Shown piece by piece: positions 48,653-57,700 of a DNA stretch of 64,000 nucleotides. Below the pieces are notes generated by a model. The model was given only the letters and a program-made list of their open reading frames with translations, was not told the DNA's origin and ran no database searches. Every line of letters starts with the position of its first letter. The first letter of the stretch is position 1. The stretch lies in the NCBI RefSeq assembly GCF_903645285.1, contig NZ_CAHJXN010000002.1, forward strand, positions 62,001 to 126,000, in the 5' to 3' direction. Source of the stretch: Streptococcus thalassemiae. GTDB taxonomy: Bacteria > Bacillota > Bacilli > Lactobacillales > Streptococcaceae. The translations under genes and the position numbers were made by a program.

Positions 48653-50118
48653 TGACTTTCAACAATAAAACCATTGAAGACTTGCACAATCTCCTTGTCT
48701 CTAAGGAAATTTCTGCAACAGAATTGACCCAAGCAACGTTTGAAGATATCAAGTCTCGCGAGACAGCTATCAACGCTTTTGTCACCATCGCTGAGGAACA
48801 AGCTCTTGCTCAAGCCAAAGCTATTGATGAAGCTGGAATTGACGCTGACAATGTCCTTTCAGGAATTCCACTTGCTGTTAAGGATAATATCTCTACAGAC
48901 GGCATTCTCACAACTGCTGCCTCAAAAATGCTCTACAACTATGAGCCAATTTTTGATGCGACAGCCGTTGCCAATGCAAAAGCCAAGTGTATGATTGTCG
49001 TAGGGAAAACCAACATGGACGAATTTGCCATGGGGGGGTCAGGTGAAACTTCTCACTACGGTGCCACTAAAAATGCTTGGGACCACAGCAAGGTTCCTGG
49101 TGGATCATCAAGTGGTTCTGCTGCAGCTGTAGCCTCAGGACAAGTCCGCTTGTCACTTGGTTCTGATACGGGTGGTTCTATCCGCCAACCTGCTGCCTTC
49201 AACGGGATTGTTGGTCTCAAACCAACCTACGGAACAGTTTCTCGTTTCGGTCTCATTGCCTTCGGTAGCTCATTAGATCAAATCGGACCTTTCGCACCAA
49301 CTGTTAAGGAAAACGCCCTCTTGCTCAACGCTATTGCCAACGAAGATGCAAAAGACTCTACTTCTGCTCCTGTCCGCATTGCCGACTTTACTTCAAAAAT
49401 CGGTCAAGACATCAAGGGCATGAAAATCGCTTTGCCTAAGGAATATCTCGGTGAAGGAATTGACCCAGAAGTTAAAGAAACCATCCTGAATGCCGCTAAG
49501 CACTTTGAGAAACTTGGTGCTATCGTTGAAGAAGTCAGCCTTCCTCACTCTAAATACGGGGTTGCCGTATACTACATCATCGCTTCATCTGAAGCTTCAT
49601 CAAACTTGCAACGCTTTGACGGTATCCGTTACGGCTACCGCGCAGAGGATGCGACTAATCTTGATGAAATCTATGTAAACAGCCGTAGCCAAGGTTTCGG
49701 TGAAGAAGTGAAACGTCGTATCATGTTAGGTACTTTCAGTCTTTCATCAGGTTATTACGATGCTTACTACAAGAAGGCTGGTCAAGTCCGTACCCTCATC
49801 ATCCAAGATTTCGAAAAAGTCTTCGCGGATTACGACTTGATTTTGGGTCCAACTGCTCCTAGTGTTGCCTATGACTTGGACTCACTCAACCATGACCCAG
49901 TTGCCATGTACTTGGCTGACCTCTTGACCATCCCAGTCAACTTAGCTGGTCTACCAGGGATTTCGATTCCTGCTGGATTCTCTCAAGGTCTACCTGTCGG
50001 TCTACAATTGATTGGTCCTAAATATTCTGAGGAAACCATTTACCAAGCTGCTGCTGCTTTTGAGGCAACAACAGACTACCACAAACAACAACCTGTGATT
50101 TTTGGAGGTGACAACTAA
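48652..50118 (+). CDS. gatA: Glutamyl-tRNA(Gln) amidotransferase subunit A
   Basis: Amidase subunit, 488 residues, releases ammonia from glutamine for transamidation of Glu-tRNA(Gln). Ser-cisSer-Lys triad: Lys in [10 protein letters not shown], cis-Ser in [16 protein letters not shown] and nucleophile Ser in [13 protein letters not shown]. Overlaps gatC and gatB by single bases, so the three subunits are coupled. Confidence 0.98.
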   Translation: MTFNNKTIEDLHNLLVSKEISATELTQATFEDIKSRETAINAFVTIAEEQALAQAKAIDEAGIDADNVLSGIPLAVKDNISTDGILTTAASKMLYNYEPIFDATAVANAKAKCMIVVGKTNMDEFAMGGSGETSHYGATKNAWDHSKVPGGSSSGSAAAVASGQVRLSLGSDTGGSIRQPAAFNGIVGLKPTYGTVSRFGLIAFGSSLDQIGPFAPTVKENALLLNAIANEDAKDSTSAPVRIADFTSKIGQDIKGMKIALPKEYLGEGIDPEVKETILNAAKHFEKLGAIVEEVSLPHSKYGVAVYYIIASSEASSNLQRFDGIRYGYRAEDATNLDEIYVNSRSQGFGEEVKRRIMLGTFSLSSGYYDAYYKKAGQVRTLIIQDFEKVFADYDLILGPTAPSVAYDLDSLNHDPVAMYLADLLTIPVNLAGLPGISIPAGFSQGLPVGLQLIGPKYSEETIYQAAAAFEATTDYHKQQPVIFGGDN

Positions 50119-51560
50119 TGAACTTTGAAACAGTCATTGGACTTGAAGTCCACGTAGAGCTCAACACCAATTCAAAAATCTTCTCACCTACTTCTGCCCA
50201 CTTTGGAAATGACCAAAATGCCAACACTAACGTGATTGACTGGTCCTTCCCAGGAGTTCTGCCAGTTCTCAATAAAGGGGTTGTCGATGCTGGTATCAAG
50301 GCTGCTCTTGCCCTCAACATGGACATCCATAAAAAGATGCACTTTGACCGCAAGAACTACTTCTATCCTGATAATCCAAAGGCCTACCAAATTTCTCAGT
50401 TTGATGAGCCAATCGGCTATAATGGTTGGATTGAAGTCGAGCTAGAAGACGGTACAACTAAGAAAATCGGTATCGAACGTGCCCACCTAGAGGAAGACGC
50501 TGGTAAAAACACCCACGGTACAGACGGCTACTCTTACGTTGACCTAAACCGCCAAGGGGTGCCATTGATTGAGATTGTATCTGAAGCTGACATGCGTTCG
50601 CCAGAAGAAGCCTATGCTTACCTAACAGCCCTCAAGGAAGTTATCCAGTATGCTGGTATTTCTGACGTTAAGATGGAAGAAGGTTCTATGCGTGTGGATG
50701 CCAATATCTCCCTTCGCCCTTATGGTCAAGAAAAATTCGGTACCAAAACTGAGTTGAAGAACCTCAACTCCTTCTCAAATGTTCGCAAAGGTCTTGAATA
50801 CGAAGTCCAACGTCAAGCCGAAATCCTTCGATCAGGTGGTCAAATTCGCCAAGAAACCCGCCGTTACGATGAAGCTAACAAGGCAACCATCCTCATGCGT
50901 GTCAAGGAAGGGGCTGCAGACTACCGCTACTTCCCAGAACCAGACCTACCTCTCTTTGAAATTTCAGATGAGTGGATTGAGGAAATGCGTACAGAGTTGC
51001 CAGAGTTTCCAAAAGAACGACGTGCGCGTTACGTGGCTGACCTTGGCTTGTCAGACTACGATGCCAGCCAGTTGACCGCAAACAAAGTCACTTCTGACTT
51101 CTTTGAAAAAGCTGTTGCCCTTGGCGGTGACGCTAAACAAGTCTCTAACTGGCTCCAAGGAGAAGTTGCTCAGTTCTTGAATGCCGAAGGCAAGACACTT
51201 GAACAAATCAAATTGACGCCAGAAAACTTGGTTGAAATGATTGCCATCATCGAAGACGGCACTATCTCTTCTAAGATTGCCAAGAAAGTCTTTGTCCACC
51301 TGGCTAAAAATGGCGGTGGCGCGCGTGAATACGTTGAGAAAGCAGGCATGGTTCAAATCTCAGATCCAGAAATCTTGATTCCAATCATCCACCAAGTCTT
51401 TGCGGATAACGAAGCCGCGGTTGCCGACTTCAAGTCAGGTAAACGTAACGCAGACAAGGCCTTCACAGGCTTCCTTATGAAAGCAACCAAAGGCCAAGCC
51501 AACCCACAAGTCGCCCTTAAACTCCTTGCACAAGAATTGGCGAAGTTGAAAGAAGATTAA
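50118..51560 (+). CDS. gatB: Aspartyl/glutamyl-tRNA amidotransferase subunit B
   Basis: 480 residues, kinase/transamidase subunit that activates the misacylated tRNA. N-terminal cradle domain ([50 protein letters not shown]) and the C-terminal helical and tail (YqeY-like) domains. Last gene of gatCAB, followed by a terminator. Confidence 0.98.
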   Translation: MNFETVIGLEVHVELNTNSKIFSPTSAHFGNDQNANTNVIDWSFPGVLPVLNKGVVDAGIKAALALNMDIHKKMHFDRKNYFYPDNPKAYQISQFDEPIGYNGWIEVELEDGTTKKIGIERAHLEEDAGKNTHGTDGYSYVDLNRQGVPLIEIVSEADMRSPEEAYAYLTALKEVIQYAGISDVKMEEGSMRVDANISLRPYGQEKFGTKTELKNLNSFSNVRKGLEYEVQRQAEILRSGGQIRQETRRYDEANKATILMRVKEGAADYRYFPEPDLPLFEISDEWIEEMRTELPEFPKERRARYVADLGLSDYDASQLTANKVTSDFFEKAVALGGDAKQVSNWLQGEVAQFLNAEGKTLEQIKLTPENLVEMIAIIEDGTISSKIAKKVFVHLAKNGGGAREYVEKAGMVQISDPEILIPIIHQVFADNEAAVADFKSGKRNADKAFTGFLMKATKGQANPQVALKLLAQELAKLKED

Positions 51561-51562
51561 AA

Positions 51563-51615
51563 AATAATCTCCAGATTAGGAACTATCCGTGAGTTCTCTA
51601 GTCTGGAGATTTTTC
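51563..51615 (+). terminator. Terminator after gatB
   Basis: AATCTCCAGA pairs with TCTGGAGATT around a 27-base region with its own short stem; TTTTC follows. Confidence 0.8.
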
Positions 51616-51645
51616 AATATACTTCGTTATTAGGCGGTTACACTT

Positions 51646-51686
51646 AAAAAAGCCCTTCCTCTAGGAGTAGAGGAAAGGCTTTTTTC
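51646..51686. terminator. Terminator downstream of the surface-protein gene
   Basis: AAAAAAGCCCTTCCTCTA and TAGAGGAAAGGCTTTTTT pair with one bulge; T runs on both strands, so it is bidirectional. Confidence 0.85.
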
Positions 51687-51745
51687 TTGATTATCATAAA
51701 CTTCAGAATGATAGATAAGCGACTTATTACGCTTTATACCATTTC

Positions 51746-54700
51746 TTACTCCTTATCATCTTTACGACGTCTTGAAACTAAACCTAAGCCAGTCATTGCG
51801 GCTAAAGCTCCAAGAAGGAGAGATGAAGTTGATGATTGAGTACCTGTATTCGGAAGTTCCCGTTTACCATCTACAAATGTTGATTCATTTGAATTCACTA
51901 TTTGAGTTGATTTATCTGATGTCACTGTTACATCTGAATGATCTGGGGTATCTGATTGTCCAGGAACATCTGGATGATTTGGCTTATCCGATTGTCTAGG
52001 CACTTCTGGATGAGAAGGAGTTCCATCATGACTTGGAGTAATCACTTTCTTAAAGATATGGGTTGTTACATTTCCAACTAAAATAGTCTTGACATATTCA
52101 TAGCCAGTAAATGTTCCCTTATCTTTTGTACCATCTTCTTGAGGTTTTAGAATATTACCTTCAGTATCTTTCCAAACTGTTGATTTACTTTCTTCATTAC
52201 TTGGAGTTGAAGGTGTTGGTGAATATGGTGTTGAAGAAGATTTCTTAGTATACACATGAATTGTATTTCCATCTTTATCTTTCTTAGTTTCTTTGTAAAT
52301 ATACTCTGGAATGTCTTTCTTATCCTTCGTTCCTTTGTCTGAAGGATTGATTTCTTTGCCTTCTTCATCTACATAACTTGTTACGACTTGACGGTATACA
52401 TGCCTTGTATTTCCTTTTTCGTCTTTCTTACTTTCTTTGTAAATGTACTCTGGAATGTCTTTCTTATCCTTCGTTCCTTTATCTGAAGGGTTGATTTCTT
52501 TGCCTTCTTCATCTACATAAGTTGTAACAACCTTACGGTAGACATACTCAACAGTTGCAACTCCTTCTTTTAATTCTCCTGACTCAGGATCAGATGTTTC
52601 AGATTTCTTCACGAATTCATAAACATCTCCGTCAGCAGTTGTAATTGTTGTTGGTTTGTGATCAGTTGTATCGTACTGAGTTCCAACTAAATCACCATTA
52701 ACATCCATCACTGTTGTAGGAATTTCTTTACCTTCAGATGTACCTGAAATTGATAATCCATTCTCATCTACATAGTTAACAACTACAAATCCAATATGAG
52801 CTTCTGGTAATTCTTCTGTAGCATTTTGTAATTCATATACATAAGTGACAACCGATGTTCTACCTTTTACATCTGATTTTTCTGCATCTGAATATTGCGT
52901 TACTTTTATAAATTTGTAAACTTTTCCATCAGCTGTTTTAATAGTTTCTGGTTTATTGTCTGTTGTGTCATATGGTGTTTTCACTAGCGACGCTGGAGTA
53001 TCGATTACTGATTTATCAACTTTAACACCAGTTTCAGTAGTTCCTGATAATGGACGACCAGCTTTATCAATATAAGTAACAATTACATTACCATATTTTT
53101 GTTTTGTTTCATGTTCCGGTACTTCTTCATAAACATAAGTAACATTTTGTGGTTGTTCACTTACCTTACCTTTTTCCTCAGCTGAACCTGGTTTAGTTGT
53201 TGCAGTAAGAATGTATACTTTACCATCTTTTTCGATACGTTCAGGTTTAAAGTCTGATGTTGAAGTATCGTAATCTGTTCCCACTACAGTATCTTTTGGT
53301 TGTACTGTTTGAGTTTCTTTTAATGTAACTCCAGTAGTTGTTTCATAAGATACTGTTACTCCTTGACCTTTAACTGCTCTATAAGTGTAAGTAGCTGTTT
53401 GAGGTTGTTCAGTGAAATTAGTTGGAATTTTATCTACTTTTACAAATTCATAAACCTTACCATCTTTATCTGTAATGCGATTTAGATGTTCTAAGTTTAC
53501 TTTTTCGTTTAGTGATTTCTTACCAGTATTTGTTGGATCTTTGATTTCTTTTCCAGATTCATTAACAAATTTTTGAATAATTTCACCTTTTACTTCAGTG
53601 TAAACATAAGTTACAACAGTTGGAGTTTCAGTTACTTTACCATTCTCTTTTGAAGAGCCTTCTTTCACCCCACCATTTTTCTCTACAAGTTTATAAAGTT
53701 TTCCATCTTTCGTAATCGTTAAGTCTTTAACAGTTGTAGTATTATATTCATCTCCTGTTGGAACTTGAGATTTCAAGTGGTTATCAGGTTTGATTGATTC
53801 ACCTGCTTCGTCTTCGTACTTAACAGTCACATCACCATTTTGTAAGGTATACACATAGGTGATGACCGCTGGGGTATCACTTACTTTACCAGTTTCTGGG
53901 GCGGAATCTGCTTTGGTCTCTTTCAGTTTATATACTTTGCCGTCTGCTGTTTGAATTCTTGGTTTCTTAACATCTTCTGACGTTGTATCGTAAGCTGTTC
54001 CTGTTTCGACACCTTTTTTCAATTCATTTGGTGTTGAAATTGCTGTTCCTGTTTCGTCTTCGTACTTAACAGTTACGTCTCCATTTTCTAAGGTATACAC
54101 ATAGGTGATGACCGCTGGGGTATCACTTACTTTACCAGTTTCTGGGGCGGAGTCTGCTTTGGTCTCTTTCAGTTTATATACTTTTCCATCTTCTGTTTGA
54201 ATTCTTGGTTTCTTAACAGTTTCTGGCCTTGTATCGTAAGCTGTTCCTGTTTCGACACCTTTTTTCAATTCATTTGGTGTTGAAATTGCTGTTCCTGTCT
54301 CGTCTTCGTACTTAACAGTTACGTCTCCATTTTCTAAGGTATACACATAGGTGATGACCGCTGGGGTATCACTTACTTTACCAGTTTCTGGGGCGGAATC
54401 TGCTTTGGTCTCTTTCAGTTTATATACTTTGCCGTCTGCTGTTTGAATTCTTGGTTTCTTAACATCTTCTGGCGTTGTATCGTAAGCTGTTCCTGTTTCG
54501 ACACCTTTTTTCAATTCATTTGGTGTTGAAATTGCTGTTCCTGTTTCGTCTTCGTACTTAACAGTTACGTCACCATTTTCTAATGTGTATACGTATGTGA
54601 TGACCGCTGGTGTATCACTTACTTTACCAGTTTCTGGGGCGGAATCTGCTTTGGTCTCTTTCAGTTTATATACTTTGCCGTCTGCTGTTTGAATTCTTGG

Positions 54701-57700
54701 TTTCTTAACATCTTCTGGCCTTGTATCGTAAGCTGTTCCTGTTTCGACACCTTTTTTCAATTCATTTGGTGTTGAGATTGCTGTTCCTGTTTCGTCTTCG
54801 TACTTAACGGTTACGTCACCATTTTGCAACACATACTCATAAGTAACTGTTTGTTTTTCTGTAGATACTTTACCTATTTCTGCAGCTGAACCTGTTTTTA
54901 ATCCATTATTTGCTTCAACAAGCTTATAAACTCGTCCATCTTCTTTTCTTATAGTTGCGTCTTTCGTCGCAGTATAGTCACTTCCTACTTGTCCATTTGT
55001 TACTAGTGCTACTGGATCTTTTAGGTTGGTTTCTGTGCCTGCGATGACGTATTTAACTTCGACATTTCCACCTACTTTTGGTGCATACTCATAAACGACT
55101 TCTTGTTTCGCTTCTGTTACTTTACCTGTTTCTGGAGCTGAATCTGCTTTTAGTCCATTATTTGTTTTAACTAATTCATAGACTAAGCCGTCTTTTGTAA
55201 GTGTGTTTTCTTTCGTCGCAGTGTAGTCACTTCCTACTTGTCCATTTGTTACTAGTGCTACTGGATCTTTTAGGTTGGTTTCTGTGCCTGCGATGACGTA
55301 TTTAACTTCGACATTTCCACCTACTTTTGGTGCATACTCATAAACGACTTCTTGTTTCGCTTCTGTTACTTTACCTGTTTCTGTAGCTGAACCTGCTTTT
55401 AGTCCATTATTTGTTTTAACTAATTCATAGACTAAGCCGTCTTTTGTAAGTGTGTTTTCTTTCGTCGCAGTATAGTCACTTCCTACTTGTCCATTTGTTA
55501 CTAGTGCTACTGGATCTTTTAGGTTGGTTTCTGTGCCTGCAATGACATATTTAACTTCGACGTTTCCACCTACTTTTGGTGCGTACTCATAAACGACTTC
55601 TTGTTTCGCTTCTGTTACTTTACCTGTTTCTGTAGCTGAACCTGCTTTTAGTCCATTATTTGTTTTAACTAATTCATAGACTAAGCCGTCTTTTGTGAGT
55701 GTGTTTTCTTTTGTCGCAGTGTAGTCACTTCCTACTTGTCCATTTGTTACTAGTGCTACTGGATCTTTTAGGTTGGTTTCTGTGCCTGCGATGACGTATT
55801 TAACTTCGACATTTCCACCTACTTTTGGTGCATACTCATAAACGACTTCTTGTTTCGCTTCTGTTACTTTACCTGTTTCTGGAGCTGAATCTGCTTTTAG
55901 TCCATTATTTGTTTTAACTAATTCATAGACTAAGCCGTCTTTTGTAAGTGTGTTTTCTTTCGTCGCAGTGTAGTCACTTCCTACTTGTCCATCTGTTACT
56001 AATGCTACTGGATCTTTTAGGTTGGTTTCTGTGCCTGCGATGACGTATTTAACTTCGACATTTCCACCTACTTTTGGTGCGTACTCATAAACAACTTCTT
56101 GTTTCGCTTCTGTTACTTTACCTGTTTCTGTAGCTGAACCTGCTTTTAGTCCATTATTTGTTTTAACTAATTCATAGACTAAGCCGTCTTTTGTAAGTGT
56201 GTTTTCTTTCGTCGCAGTATAGTCACTTCCTACTTGTCCATTTGTTACTAGTGCTACTGGATCTTTTAGGTTGGTTTCTGTGCCTGCAATGACATATTTA
56301 ACTTCGACGTTTCCACCTACTTTTGGTGCGTACTCATAAACGACTTCTTGTTTATCCGCTGTAACTGTACCTTGTTCTCCAGCTGATGTAGCTTTATGTC
56401 CTTTATATACATAAACTTTCCCATCAGTATCTGTTAATTCTTCACCTGCTACTGGCGCTGTTGAAGTATAGCTTGTTCCAACTTTTAATCCCTTAGCGAC
56501 ATCTGTTGATGGTTTTAATTCAGTTGTTGTACCTTCAATAACGTATTTTGCAACTACATCTCCACCAACTGGGACAAATCGCTCATAGTATACATTTTCA
56601 ACAATATCACCATTATTAAGGACTTCAGGTGTAATTCTTACTTCATCAATTGCCGCTTTAGCAATATATTGATCATTAACTTTTACTTCTGGTTTTTCCC
56701 ATTCTGAAGGTGTTGGAGAAGTTACAGACTCCCATTTAGCATTTGCAGGAATTTCCCAATTACCTTCTACCACTCGACCTGTTTCTTTTCCTGTATAAAC
56801 TTTTCTCGATGCTGTAACAACTTGTTCAACAGGTTGTGAAATCACATTAGTTTCGTTATTTTTTTCTAAATAATGAATAGTTCGTTTAACTTCTTTTGTT
56901 TCAGTTACTTCCTTAGCTTCTTCATATAAATAAGTTACTTTCTTAGTGACTTGCTTTTCATATGTTCCCGATGGTGTTGCAGAGGTTGGATCTAACTCTT
57001 TATAAATGTAAGTTCGTCCATTTTTAGTCATAACGTCATCTTTATTGGTCGTGTATGGCTCATTTGCAAATCCTTCGGTAGTTCTTCTTGCTTCAGAATC
57101 TCTTGGTGATAAATCCAATCCACTAGTTGTATAGTAGCGAGAAATAACTTTACCTCTAATATCTTCTGTTCTAAGACCTACAACATTTGATTCTAACCAA
57201 GTATTTGAAGCATTTTTCAAAAATATTTGTGATGTACTTTGGATAAAGTTTGGATTTTGTTGGTCGACTCTAACATTAAAATGATCTACAAAAGGTGTTT
57301 CTTTAGTTACTTGATAATCAGATTTGAAAACATATTTTACAGCTGTTACATCTTTCCAATTAGAAATCTGATCTGCTGTTACATATGTCGCTGTAGTTTT
57401 ATCTGCCACAGTTGAAGTCGTATAAACAACGTCCCATGAATCAGATTTATCAACAATTGGTCCTTCTAAATATGTAACTGCTTCTTTTTTAGGTACTAAT
57501 ACAACTGCCTCTTTAATTTGTTGTGGATTATCTGTTAAGTTTTGAATAGTTGGCGTTAAGGTCACTTCATTTCCATTTACTACATCTATAATTCCTCGAA
57601 CAACTGGAGTTCCAGGTTTTGAGATACCAAGTGCAGTGTAATACTCAATAACATTTGTAAATTTTACATCAACACTTGCTCTGGATATTGTATTACCACT

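Noticed and set aside
53833..56345. CRISPR-like regular spacing
   Set aside because: Periods of 246 and 249 bp are in-frame coding repeats of MucBP units, not repeat-spacer arrays.
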